Of a stretch of DNA of 64,000 nucleotides, positions 48,338-61,044 are shown one piece after another; the stretch's first letter is position 1, and each line of letters begins with the position of its first letter. Both the position numbers and the translations under genes were made by a program. Source of the DNA: Lutraria lutraria (lineage: Eukaryota > Mollusca > Bivalvia > Venerida > Mactridae); NCBI GenBank assembly GCA_964023205.1, contig OZ026835.1, positions 44,241,083 to 44,305,082 on the forward strand, in the 5' to 3' direction. Under the pieces are notes generated by a model. It worked only from the letters and a program-made list of their open reading frames with translations, searched no databases and was not told the origin of the DNA.

Positions 48338-51300
48338 CACCTTTTATGAGACTTTGAAATAGGATCCGTCCCTAATTATATTCGTATACTTAGGATTTTG
48401 CGTTCGGAAATTTTTGGACTGACGTCGAAAAATACGAACTTCTGGTCTTAGCAATGCAATGGATAGGATATTTGATGGACGAGAAAGTAATTCTATTTTG
48501 TCCCCTGTTTAAAGGCCCATTTTAAGATTTAATAATACAGAACAGTACATCAAATGATAGTAAGATATAAAAATAATTCTCATTTGTCATAAAACAATAC
48601 ATGTATTTACATAATGCCTTTCTTTAGTCACATATCGTAAAAATGTTGTCACGTGCTTTTTCTTATTTTTGCAATATCATTGCAATATCATTGAAAAAGT
48701 AACTCAGTAATATTTCTATATGTACTTCGTGATTAAAAAAGAAAATTTTGGATTGTCTTTATTGCTAGTAAAAGTCAGTTCCATTGACAAGATATATTTC
48801 TAGGTAATATAAGACCTTCTTTAATTTCAAAATCCAAAAAAAGCTAATGGGGTATTAACTGGTATAACAGCTTTTGATCCATTATATAGACTTTCTACTT
48901 TGTGTAAGACCATTTTTGTAGATACTGCCGGATATGTTAATAAAGACCCGCATGAAATCATTGCCAGAAGTGTTATGTCCATTATAAATAGTTGGCCTTT
49001 ACTTAGAGAGGGTTGGTTGCAGTTATAACTACATGTATGAATATTTTCAAAGAGTGACCTTTGCTCACAAGTGACCGTTATTTTCATGAGGTCATAAACT
49101 CAGCTTTGACTGTACACTGAGTAATTGTGGTTACAAAAAAAGTAAAGGTTACACTCCGTACACATTTGTTAAGTCTTTTAGCATACAAATATGAAAGTGC
49201 TATGATCATTGCGTTGCAATTCATTCTATGTTTTTTAAGATAATAAAAAGATACACAAACATAAAAAAAAATTTGGTAACAGGGGTCAGGTAATTTTAGT
49301 CTACCTATATAATGTCGCCCGAATTTTGTACCCGCCTGTCTGTGGTGGATGTAAATATTCAGAGAGGCTTTCAGGAGATATATCTTTGATGTTAATGTAA
49401 GTTTATTTATGGTGGTGTCTGACTTGCTGGCCAAAAGCTATCAAAACGTCTCCATCACGGAATTAACCATGAAATAATCGGAATCAGATTTCAATACCTG
49501 GTGTCAATCCTAATTATTCTTAGCAAGATAATTTTCACGGAGATCCCACGGTCAACGCAATCACGTAGGCTGGTACTAGGGATAGTATTACATAATAGCT
49601 TTCTCTAATCCGATAAGACGGGTACCCGTCCGATTTGTTCGTCTTCACTGTTCGATTCATTCCATTAGGTGATCGTTGCCAGGAAACATATTGACACTGA
49701 ACAGGCGGTCATTTTGTTATTGAAATCTTATCTGAAGCAATGATCGCCTTGTTCGCTGGCTTACCCAGCTCGCTGAATCCCTTCCACTCGTCAAAATAAA
49801 CACAAAGCTGAGCAATTGATGTTTAATAGGTAGATAAGATGTAACACTGACTTGAGACAGACCAGGTATATATTATATAGATAACGGTGCTTTATTTCAA
49901 AGCTAGTGACACGGATATCACACATCACGTGACCTTCATGACTTCTCACAGACACACCTGGGGAAAGCATATTAAAATAACAAATCAGGTTTTCCCTAAA
50001 CACAAGAATTATAGCTTAATCTTCATTTTAATCACCAAAATACATGTACCAGATTGGTAAATTAGAACAACACAGATTAATAAGACCCCACAGCTTAGAC
50101 CCTGTAAAAACAGGGAAAATGTATAAGTTTTGAAAATGTTGAACACGTTTTTGAGCTCCTCAAATGTAAAGCATGCTTTGACGTAGACCTTACAGTCTCA
50201 TCCGACAAGATACATTATATATTGTATACGCGATAGTCGCCTTTCAGTATGATGGCCGTAAGTTTATTTGCAGTTTATACATTTGCATATTTAGTCTCTT
50301 ATACTTTTTTAAGTCGCCTTTAAATGGCACTCTCTACTGTCGATCATCCGAAAACTCAAATGAAAACAATGTTCAAAGTGAGTATTATAATTATTATACT
50401 TCTTCATATAGACTATCATGGGACTTGTCAGTACCTTCCCTGGCACCCGGCTAAAGGAAGTACCAGAACATAAACCTAACCTATGAGGTCGTACACCATC
50501 AAACGTCCAACCAAACTTTCCTCCTTCCTTGGTATGGCCGACATTCGTACGCTGTCTGTGTCCTAAATGGACACAAGAGTGAGTCATCATTTGATCTAAA
50601 CACCAAATCACTCTCCAGTGGTCAGTCACTTGATGCGCAGTCACGGTGTCAAGTTCAAACATACACTGACCTATAGAATAAAACAAAACCTCAAACATTA
50701 ACTTGTGTGATTGGCTACAAAGTTCAAATAAGGCGACTGAAAGAACAAACATTACAGATGTACAGTTTAGTTTTTTGTTTGTTTATTGACTTCTACCGAA
50801 TACCTTCACGTTTTTGTCTCTCCAAGTAATGTATGTATATCGACAGTACGAACAAGTGCGTTGTGACGGCCATGAGTCTTTATTTCTGCATGAATCGTTT
50901 CATAGTTTTATGTTGTTTAAGTTGATAAACGAACAACAGCATGATACATGACAGTTCATGTTCTGTGTTCATATGTTTCCTCATTACTAAAATATATGTG
51001 ATGGAATTTAGATGAAAGTAGCCCGACCGTCAGATACAGTAACTTATAATTAAACATTCTTTTGTATACCAGGTTGACAGATCGTTCGAACAAATACACT
51101 TGACCGAGAAATATGAACAAGAAGTTTTTGTATACAGTTAATTGATTAAAGAATTAATCAAGAAGGACCCTCAATGAAATAGGACGGACGAACGGACGGA
51201 CAGATGAACTTTAGTTGATAGCTTACGTTATAATTCGAAGAAACTTCTCGGAAATTTACAGCCATCAATAAATGTCAAGAAGTGATAAATGGAATATTTT

Positions 51301-51385
51301 TTTTAATCACTCGCGGCATGCCCCACACACTCGGACACATGTTCCTGCTTCGTCTTACGAGACGTAAGCTTCCAGCCTAACAAAC
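48338..51385. other. Non-coding stretch
   Basis: Frames at 48827-49087 (-), 49084-49434 (-) and the 147-residue one at 50309-50752 (-) show no recognisable domain. The segment 50440-50600 has balanced composition unlike its flanks and may be an unrecognised repeat. Confidence 0.4.
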
Positions 51386-51490
51386 TACAGTACAACCTCT
51401 CCAAAGCAACACCCTTTGGAAATAAAAAAATGTTTTTTTATTGAGAGGTTGTTGCTCAAGAGAGGGCCACTGTGGAGAGGTTGTACCGTA
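51386..51490 (+). mobile_element. pogo-like MITE, copy 1 (complete, TA duplication)
   Basis: A 101-bp element (51388-51488) with ends CAGTACAACCTCTCCA and TGGAGAGGTTGTACCG, inverted repeats with one mismatch, flanked by TA on both sides. An inner GAGAGGTTGTTGCTCAAGAG repeats the arm sequence. TA target and CAGT ends place it with Tc1/mariner-pogo MITEs. It has no coding capacity. Confidence 0.82.
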
Positions 51491-51799
51491 TATCTCTTTC
51501 TGTGGACTGGGAAATAAATGACAGTAAAGTGTCGCCACAATGGTCATTTATATAAAAAGTATTTCTTTTTTATTTACATTCATAATGAGTTTTTTGATAA
51601 TAAAACAATGGAAAAAGGCGACACATTTGGAATTTTCATTAGTGTTGGATTCCTATAATTTAACCTTATTCTTTTACTCTGATAGCAGAACAAACACCAC
51701 TTGAGCAGAATGGAGCTACTTTCAATCGAAACAATAAATTTACCTGATAAGCGAAATTACATAACATCGGGACCACCTAGACGTTTGTTAATTACGCAA

Positions 51800-51857
51800 A
51801 CTGGTTCCCGTTGCAGTGCACCAAAGGATTTGTACAGATAAGTAAACGGGAACCAGT
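51800..51857 (+). mobile_element. Short hairpin element, copy 1
   Basis: ACTGGTTCCCGTT (51800-51812) and AACGGGAACCAGT (51845-51857) are perfect 13-bp inverted arms. The loop (GCAGTGCACCAAAGG, TTTGTACAGATAAGT) matches the loop of the copy at 63174-63245, so this is a family, not a chance palindrome. Confidence 0.7.
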
Positions 51858-54478
51858 CTAGTTAATACGTCCTTATTACCGGGGAAGGTAAATACATGTA
51901 GCAGGATTAAAGGTATACGTAGAAACACGTCATCACTTAATCTACATCCTACACATACACAGTGTTTAAGTTTTCTACGTAAATGCAAGTGAAAATAACT
52001 GCGTTGTTGTTTAAGAATAAGGCATTATTTTATTTTCTCCAAAAAAATGCATAATTTATTACGTATGTTGGTGATATATTAATTAAGATACATACATGCT
52101 ACATAGCATAACACACCATGTAGGTAGTGTTTTAGATAATGACACATATTACATAATTAACCTCAAACTCGAGAGATATCAAAATAAGTTAAAAGTGAAC
52201 ATTGGTTCAGCTATCCATAGCTGTCACTCGCTCAGCGCGCATGAATTTTGATGCGGACCAAAGTACAACGTTTTCTACATCCACCATGCAAATATTCATC
52301 CGGTATCCGTTCTGACCGTACTGCAGTGTAAGTCTATGATATTTCAGATTCCATGAGTACTTTCAGTGCTATGATTTAGTCTTATAAATCTTGTATGACT
52401 CGAAATACCATCTAGGACCATGTTCACTTATTAGACAATTCCAGATTTTCTTAAAACTGATTTATATGTACATTTTAACATTTCTATCAATGAAACAAAC
52501 AATATAAGGTATCACAAGACCACTTATGAACGAATATCTTTTATCACGAAAAGCCAAAAATCACTCCAGGTCGGGACCTGCTGAAATTTCAAAATTTTGA
52601 GAAATTTTTTTTTTTAAAGGATTAATTATAATATGAATGTAAAGCTAATATGTTATGAATTTATTCTCATTTATATAGTTTAAGTATTACATATTAAATA
52701 TTAATCATTATTTGCGATACAATAATCAAGGTACTACGCACATCGTCCGTTTTTTCTAGCACGACAGGTTTCAGAGATTCGTGTGTAATAAAACACGAGT
52801 TAATACATCACTATCCTTAGGTCAGTGAGGTGAAACTGGTATTATTATCATTTTAAAGCAACAAAATATAAAAAAAGGTTTCGTCAAAACGACCTTTACA
52901 GAAATAAAGATAACGCTATTAAACTCTTTGAATTCGAAATGAATTGCCACCATTCGTTCCGTCTGAGTTTTAACCAACGGATCGCGTCCAATAACCGTAG
53001 GTGACCTAAGTCCCTCTTTGACGATCAAATCTGCCATAAAATTTGTAATAATCTTTGCTTTCTTATCATCGAAGTTCGTGGCCCCTTGGGTCCTGTGAAA
53101 AGTTTCGAGCCGTTAAATTTTCTACTCATGAAAAAAGAACCTGAACATAGAGGTCAGTAGGTGTATTTGTCGTCGAACGGTCATGACATTTCATACAAAC
53201 ACATTCTTTAATATTTTTATAATCTATTTTCAATTAACTGTTTTCAATAATTTGTATATAATAAAAGAAATATTGTCCTCGCGGCAGACGGTAAATTCAC
53301 GTTCCCGCACATGACCCGGGCAGGGCAGTCTAAACTTCGGTGTCCGGATTGCGTTGACCGGAACGGTTAGATGATAGATCATGACTGTAGGGATTTCGAC
53401 AGCTACACGCAATTAAAATAATATGAAGTTTTAATAGAATGAATTAAGTGCACGTGTGAGGCCCGTGCACGAGGTCCTGGGTGTTCGGTAGGTATAAAAA
53501 TAAAGTTTTCGACTGATTATTGATACTGATAACAAATAAGATTACGTTTTCTTAAGATTCAAACAAGAAGATCACGCGCAAGCAAAATTAGTTCTTCAAA
53601 AATGTATAAAAAGCAAAAAGTAAAGGAGCCGCCGGAAAGATGTCTAGATAAAGGATAAATTGTCTACTCGACAGGGACGTGCGACAAAATTTAAGTAAAT
53701 TCATTTTTATACAGAAAAGAAAAAAACTTCGTAGAAAATAAAATACAAAAATGTAAATGTAAAACGCAACCAATTCACAGAATCAAACAAAACATGGTCA
53801 CCCCTTGGAACGGACTTCAGTAAAGTCACAGGAGATAAACCAGTTCTACAGTTGAATGTCAAAATTTCAAAATATCTGACTTGTGGAAAATTCTCGCTAC
53901 TAAAACGCTATTTTTTGACAAATCGTCCGACGAACGAAAGCAACACTATTTAGAAGTAAAATCCAACTTTCAAAAGTTTTTTTAAGAAAAAAATAACGAT
54001 CAAATTGTGTATTGGTGTTTCGGGCAGAGTCGGGCATTAATGTGCAGCAAGCGCCTCTATATCCTCAAACGTCTCCCAGGGCCTCTTTGGATTGTTATGT
54101 ATTAACCACTCTCTTATCAGCACGCCGAAGCTGTGGGAGGGGTATAACTAATGGCGTAGAACGAACAAGTGGCGAGCAGAGAAACCTGTACAATAATTAA
54201 CGCCACGGGGCTTCCTCTAGCGATCACATGCCAGTCTGTTTGTTTAGCAATGTAATGTCTTCGCGAAGTAATTGTTTACATATTTTGTTCATGGTTTTCT
54301 CAGTAAACATTGACCAGTCCTGGCTTGGCATAACGCATTCTGATTTCCGGACAATCCTGGGTCTGGCATCATGAAATCTGTTACCGAATTAACACTGGCA
54401 TGAAGATTTGTCTGGGCTATTTAATAGAACGTCTTGTAGTCGTAAGTTCCAAAAGAGAACGCCTTTGTTCCTGACACA
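51858..54478. other. Non-coding stretch
   Basis: AT-rich, with only short unrecognised frames. No repeat or RNA gene is identified. Confidence 0.4.
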
Positions 54479-54607
54479 CACAGTTGCTTACGGAGGATGA
54501 GAGTCTAGTGCTGGTTCTTCCCAGGAACGATGGTTAGGTGAACTGTCCGCCTCATATAACTCTGACTGTTGAAAAGGGGTGTAAATCTCAAATAAGCAAA
54601 CAAAAAC
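54479..54607 (+). mobile_element. SINE family A, copy 3 (5'-truncated)
   Basis: Matches the body and 3' part of copy 1 with few differences, from CAGTTGCTTACGGAGGATGA through GTGAACTGTCCGCCTCATAT to GAAAAGGGGTGTAAATCTCA and an AAGCAAACAAAAAC tail. The tRNA-like head is absent, as expected from incomplete reverse transcription. Confidence 0.82.
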
Positions 54608-57600
54608 ATCGTTTTATATGATGTTTTAGACAGGGACTTGTATTTGCCGTTATTGTCGTTTGTCAACATTACAACATATATTTGAGTTCAAGATTACTGA
54701 CATTATATTTGATATAACTTATTCTCCTGTTTTCTAAACCAAATCTTACTTGAGGTGTCAAGAAGAGATGGGTGGGACACAAATAAAAGTTTGGATACAG
54801 TGTGTTCTGTAATATTGTCAGTATGACATTTTTTGGCTCACATCAACCTCTGTAACAGTCCAGTGCCCCACAGCCTGAACCAGCTTTACTGTTTGTACAA
54901 AAATATAGAAGAACTTATGAAATACTTCAAAACAAAAACATATGTTCAGACTGTCTATTTAGTTCTAAGATAAAGGCTAGAGATATATTTTACATGTTGT
55001 TTGCTATTGTTCGGATGTCGTCAAGTTTTCTTTTGTTGTTTTTCTAAGGTCGAAAATCAAAACATCATATCAAGTTTCACAGACCTGGGACGTGAGAAAT
55101 ATTAACCAAGGGGTCAAGTGTCGGGTAACTGTCCCTTTTTAGCCACTGCAGATGGGAAATCGTGCTGAAGTTTTTATTTCTCCATTTTATGAAGTCATCA
55201 AATTATACTTAATTAAAATAACACAGGAAAAGGCATAGAATCAGAGAGGAATGTCGTCTTTCACGGTACATTCCGTAACGGTAAAGCCTTTGAATCCTTG
55301 AAATCAATGTTGTTACCTTTCAGTAACTGAAGATGGGGCTTATGCAATTGTCCCGTAAGTGAACCGTTGAGGGGCCAAAGTTGATATCTAAATCACCACA
55401 GTGTCAGACACGGTTTGAAAAATTATAAAGATGTCTGTATCTGGTTGAGCTAACAAAGTGTGCACCCAGAGAGAAATTCTATTAATTTTACACTTTTATA
55501 ATCTTTGCCGAAGTCCAGGAATTGCGGATAGAGGAGTTTGATCGCGCATTTAATCACTGTAAAGGATTCATAAATTGTATAAGGGTCGATGCATTTGACA
55601 TTGTCATTGAATGGATATAGAAATCGCAAGTTTGGAATCACATTGACTAAATTTGTCTGACCGGGTAGTAATCCGCGGTTCCCTAAGATTAGACATGCAC
55701 GGTGACACTTCCAAGTCGATAATCTAGTAAAATATATCGAAAAGGAAATTAACCTCGGCCTCCATAATCACATAATGTGCGATTTCCGTTCCTATCACGT
55801 TTATCGACCTATATAAATGTTCTATCTTGCAGTGATGGTTATGTGAGGCGCAATGGTTTATGGGCTCCCGTCAGTTAGACAATAAGAATAGTGCATTCGT
55901 CATCAGCTATACAAACTGAAAACAATCTAATGAATTCGTATCTAATGAGATTTACTGAAATCGTCTCAACTGACATCTATACAGAGCACCATTATCTTGT
56001 CAGCATCCATTTTCGAAAGCAAGAATTAAACACGTGACGCCATGACTGATGCAATTGTCGTTTATTATGATAGGGAAGCAACAATAAAGAATCCATCATA
56101 AATATCCCCTGGCTATGATTCTGAGTAAAAGTGAAAGATTTACAACAAAATAATAGCCAATACATACAATATTGGAAGATATAAAACATGGTGAACTTCG
56201 TAATTCTATTGTTTAAAATTACGTCATGTTTGTAACATGTTATCGATACGCAGCCTCTAGGGCACTCATTTCAAGATGGTGAATTTATTGCTTATTTTAA
56301 AACAATTAAAACTAATTGTTGTTATTTTTCAACAACGTGACGTTTTAGGCCGACTTCTGGCAGATTTGACAATAGAAGGGTCGCATCTTTAGTGGAAAAC
56401 AATCATTCAACGTATTCGAATCCGTTCATTCTTGACATGTTTGAAAGAAATCCCTCAGAATGGGATGTCACGAGAAGTCATAAATCTAAAATTTTCCAGT
56501 CGTGGTATTTCGGACAGGGACAAGAGACTGTAATTCAATTTGTTGTCCTGGAGCAATAATCTTATCAGTTCAAAATCAGACATAAATCTTTTTTAAAAAA
56601 TGTTCTAAAATTTGCAAGCACGTTTGTCATTGGTCATTACTGCTCATTTGTTTGATAGCTTGATATTTATTTGTACTGTAGTCTGCTTCATTAGTGTCAA
56701 TAGAGGATTTCGTAACGTCCAGTTTGACTTGACCCTGTCACATCGTAAGTCAACCAGTAATTTGAAATCATTGTGTGTCTCGTTTTGGTACCTTATCAAT
56801 CTGCTTGAAATTAAAGAGCTATTTTTGTCCGGTAATTAATTAAACGTTTCTATTTGAGTACGATACGTGAATTAATCTTGTACCAAAATTGAAAGGTTCT
56901 GTTTGTTTTAGGAAATCAGTTCGATTAGAATTGATCCAGTTTTAGATCAGGTGTGGAACATATTCTGCTCCCATGACCTGGTCCAGAATGTCAGATTTTA
57001 GTATGAACTCCAACAACAAAGTGGTCGATTCTGTTAAAATCAAAGATTACCATATAAGATTATTATTTTTTACTCAGTCGTTTTTAGTGACTCAGACTCT
57101 GTTTTTCAAACTACCAAGAAGTTATAATTGCATTAATTAAATATCTACTTATTTTTGTTTTTTTTTCTAAACAGTTTGTTTAGAAATTAATTTTTATAGC
57201 GAAAATTCCCTGTTTCTGAGAAATATGACTTAGTGCCGCCTAAACACGTGGTCCGAATTATTCCGAATAACATGTCACGGACCTGCGCATCACCAGCCCG
57301 GGTAGGAGTGACAGTAATTACTACGAGATGAACATTTAATTGATTGATTCCTTATCGACATACGGAGAATGATATGTCATTAAACGAATTTGGAGCAGTG
57401 GATAATTTTGATTCAATTATGATAAATTTGATGTGTATCGCTGTCGTTTCTCCATTTATCATTATTACATAGCTATGAAATCTGATTATTAGAAAATAAA
57501 ACAACAAAACTTATCATTGACTAGCTACAGACTTCTTAACAAATGAACCGAATATCTGACAGACCGCATTGTGTGTATGCTGGAATCTAATGATATCTGT

Positions 57601-57828
57601 ATACAAATTATGGTGAAAAATGCCAAATCCACATGACAAGATGCGTGTAGGTTAATTCTATTTAAATTATCTGTGATTCATAATTTTACAATCGACATGA
57701 GAATTTCGTAAAATCCTGAAGTAATTGAGTGATTCGGTTAACTTATAAACGTAAAGAAAATAAATTATGTATAATAACATAAATACGTTGTCTCAGATAC
57801 TGCTGGGTGAAGACAGATTCTCACACAA
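54608..57828. other. Non-coding stretch
   Basis: No gene, RNA or repeat is recognised. Open frames are below 80 codons and look random. Confidence 0.4.
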
Positions 57829-57906
57829 TTTTCAGCCCCGGGGACTGTCCATCTTGGATCTATAATAAGATTTGTAAACTTGGCGAACAACCCCCGGGGC
57901 TGGAAA
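57829..57906. repeat. GC-rich inverted repeat
   Basis: TTTTCAGCCCCGGGG (57829-57843) faces CCCCCGGGGCTGGAAA (57891-57906), nearly perfect arms around a 47-nt loop. It is sharply GC-rich against AT-rich flanks. It could be a small foldback element or a structured RNA stem; nothing decides which. Confidence 0.6.
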
Positions 57907-58605
57907 CTGGTCGAAGCTAATTTAGCCACGGCCCTTTAGAGCCAACGTTTAAATAGAACATATACGTGTTACGTCATTTCAATCCCTTCATGGTGTCAAC
58001 GAATTATCAACTAATTATCACCACATGGTCGAAGATTACAAAAATAAACTTATTTCTACACTAAAAGGGTCAAAGTCTGAACAAATGAAATCCTTAAAGG
58101 AAACATGGTCATTTTGGAAATTGTAAAATCTTTTATAAGTTAGTAAATTTGTTTAACTTTCAATTTAGAAGCGGGGTCGAGGAAATGAAGGATTTCAGGG
58201 GCTCAGGTGTTTACATAAGTATTACGGTCTGTATATTTGATTAGTCCATGGAACTCTTTGATGCTTTGTCTAAGACGTAATCTTTTATACTCGGTACTTC
58301 CTTATCAACATTATTTTAAATTAACCCGTAAGTTCGTTATTTTAATAAAATATCCAACCAAAATTTCCTACATGTAGAATAATAAATTTCTGAAGTTAAG
58401 GGTTTAAAAGGACTACGTATTACAATGCTGGTCACATTAAACCCCTCAATAATATGGATGGATATATTTCAAGGGCTATTATCGCGACTTTTGTGTTTCA
58501 TAACAACGTTCATTTGTAACGAATTTCGAACAATAGAGGTCAGTTATAAAATCTACGTATTACTGCTCAGCACTGAGCAATGCTTTATTACGTTAATTGA
58601 ATGTG

Positions 58606-58784
58606 CAGTACAACAACTCTAAAGCAACATTTTTTGGGAGTAGCAAAATCATGGTGTTATTGAGAGGTTGTTGCTCTAGAGAGGTTAGATTAATTGTTAA
58701 ATCGTGCAGTGAGAAAAAATCATGTTGTTGTTGAAGGGAGGTTGTTGCTCAAAAGAGGGCTGCCGCTCTGGAGAGGTTGTACCG
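58606..58784 (+). mobile_element. pogo-like MITE, copy 2 (rearranged)
   Basis: Starts CAGTACAACAACTCTAAAGC and ends GGAGAGGTTGTACCG like copy 1, but is 179 bp and holds two inner GAGGTTGTTGCTC segments, so it looks duplicated or nested. No TA duplication is intact. Confidence 0.7.
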
Positions 58785-59025
58785 TTCGTGACCAATTGGG
58801 GGGTCATTTTTATAGGGCACGCTTGAACAGATTAAGAAATATTCCCATGACTAAATATTGCAATAAACTATTTAAAATATCATTTCACTTGATTTATATA
58901 AATTTGATAAACTATTAAATCATATCCACATTCCAGAATACCCGTATGATATGAATTAATGTGGCATTAAACAAATACAGTATAATACACACAGTGATCA
59001 GGACATATCTCAACTTTAGGAGGAC

Positions 59026-59345
59026 GGAGAAGGTCTCCTGGGTCCAGTGGTGGTGGTATCTAGCTGGTAATCAATATAATAGACCCTCACCGCTGCGAGT
59101 TCGAACCCCACACTGGTCTAGAGAAAATAATACACGAAGAATCAGTGCAGCAGGCTTACAGAAGTCCGGTGTTTCTACATACAAGTACCTGGGACTTTCA
59201 TGACATTGTCTTTTGGTGGGCCATCCCAGAGACAACAAGGGCTCTTCATATAAGGGTCGGTTTACCCCCCATGGTGGTTCTACCAACGACATGTGGTTGT
59301 AAAATTTGTATGAGTCAAATGTACGTGTAAAATGAGTTGTTGTGG
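59026..59345 (+). mobile_element. tRNA-derived SINE, family B, copy 2
   Basis: The head has a box A-like GGGTCCAGTGGTGG near 59039-59052 and a clear box B, GAGTTCGAACCCCA, at 59097-59110. The body (CAGGCTTACAGAAGTCCGGT, TTTCTACATACAAGTACC) resembles the copy at 9245-9403. Downstream 'gggtcggtttacccccc' and 'tgtggttgtaaa' may be the 3' domain. Overlapping open frames on both strands are by-products. Confidence 0.68.
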
Positions 59346-59592
59346 CTAATTAGTGTTATATATTTGTAAGGTGTGGAAGAAGTCCGACAAAACAGTCTGG
59401 AAAATGACGGTGGAGAAATGGTCGACATGAATCAACTTGTAAACTGATAATCAAAGAATTCATTAATGCATTGTGATTGATTAGCTTGTATTCTTTGTCT
59501 TCTTCAGTGGCAACAGAAGTAAGAATTGGTATTCACCAGACACTGTGAACTGTCATCTCCTGATTGGTTCGCGTGCAGTGTGTCCAGAACCC

Positions 59593-59608
59593 GCACGTGC
59601 GCACGTGC
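59593..59608. promoter_or_regulatory. Perfect palindrome of two abutting CACGTG E-boxes
   Basis: GCACGTGCGCACGTGC is a 16-bp perfect palindrome with two CACGTG cores 9 bp apart centre to centre. Such sites can bind bHLH factors (MYC/MAX, CLOCK/BMAL) or, by the ACGTG core, HIF. No gene is seen next to it. Confidence 0.3.
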
Positions 59609-60720
59609 TGTAGACACACAGAGGTTTCTTTAATTTCTTTAGTGGATCTCTCAATGGAAGTTAATGCTATATACATACTATTAATAGATCATTAATCGAT
59701 TAAGCTAATTGAAGGATGTGTTGTAATGTCAATTATCGAATTACCCGTGTAGTTCAAGATGGTCAGGGTTTGGATAAATGCTAATTTCAATTATGGCCGG
59801 ACAGATAACCAACAAATTAGATTATGTTACATAAAAGCACGAGATAGCGACTACTTACAGACAAATGATTTTATTCTGTTCCGTTTTGTTACCGTGGATT
59901 GGTTACGCAGTCGGCCTAGTAACTCAATTATTGGATTTTTACAACATACACAATAAAAACACCGAATTCTTTAAACGTTTTATTAGGTTAGGATGCATTT
60001 TTGTTAGTTTTATACATATGTAATGTATAAGATACATCGTTCTTACCATCCATAAATTATATTATGTATAATACAATACAATCGTACGATTTATTTACGT
60101 TGAAGCGATAATTACGATCGTGCTGGCCGCAGGGGATCTGATTTTTCAGCAACACTTTTTATACAAATTCAATGAAGATATTGTAAAATTGTTGTTAAAG
60201 TTTCACCAGGATCTGCAAACTTTGTTGATTTTCCACCGATAAAAAGGACACAAATAATGCAGATCGTAATTTTATTGACACATCGCGGGACTTTTTACTC
60301 CGTACTGTAAGACTTGGAAGCATTTTTGACATGATCTTACCTCGATAACGTAACTATTACCATTATGTGGGTAACGAAGTTGTCAAATATTGTAAAAACT
60401 GCAGATAACATACAAGATGAGATTTGACGATAAACTGATAAAGTCGTTATATAGATAGATCTACCTATTGTAGAAATTAATGATTATTTTGATTATAAAA
60501 GGGAAAGAAAAATAAACAAACGATCATTTATTTATTTAAAAAACAATACGGTTTGATTTAGTCAATTTATAGAATCGGTGATACTGTCACCTAGGTAATA
60601 TTATTCAGATTTTATGAACGATAATACAGAATTTGTTTTGATTCATGTTCATTTATTTTCATAAAAAACAACAACAGGCCAAAAGACATGTTTAACACGA
60701 GTGTCTAAACTAATAGGATA

Positions 60721-60844
60721 TACAGTACAACCTCTCCAGACCAGCCCTCTCTTGAGCAACAACCTTCCTTCAACAACAGCATTATTCTTGTTTTTGCCAC
60801 GTAACGAATTAACTATTAATTTCACCAGTCTAGAGCAACAACCT
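60721..60844 (+). mobile_element. pogo-like MITE, copy 3 (cut by assembly gap)
   Basis: TA then CAGTACAACCTCTCCAGACC, followed by CCCTCTCTTGAGCAACAACC, the reverse complement of the right part of copy 2. It runs into the gap at 60845 just after AGAGCAACAACCT. Confidence 0.75.
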
Positions 60845-61044
60845 NNNNNNNNNNNNNNNNNNNNNNNNNNNNNNNNNNNNNNNNNNNNNNNNNNNNNNNN
60901 NNNNNNNNNNNNNNNNNNNNNNNNNNNNNNNNNNNNNNNNNNNNNNNNNNNNNNNNNNNNNNNNNNNNNNNNNNNNNNNNNNNNNNNNNNNNNNNNNNNN
61001 NNNNNNNNNNNNNNNNNNNNNNNNNNNNNNNNNNNNNNNNNNNN
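60845..61044. other. Assembly gap, 200 N
   Basis: Exactly 200 undetermined bases, probably a nominal size. It begins inside a MITE, so a repeat probably stopped the assembly. Open frames called across it are artefacts. Confidence 0.98.

Noticed and set aside
50309..50752. 147-codon open frame on the - strand, with balanced composition in 50440-50600.
   Set aside because: No known domain. Similar-looking amino acids appear in other frames of the same segment, more like an unrecognised repeat than a gene.
59071..59330. Open frames on both strands at 59.1-59.3 kb.
   Set aside because: They lie inside the family B SINE and have no coding signal.
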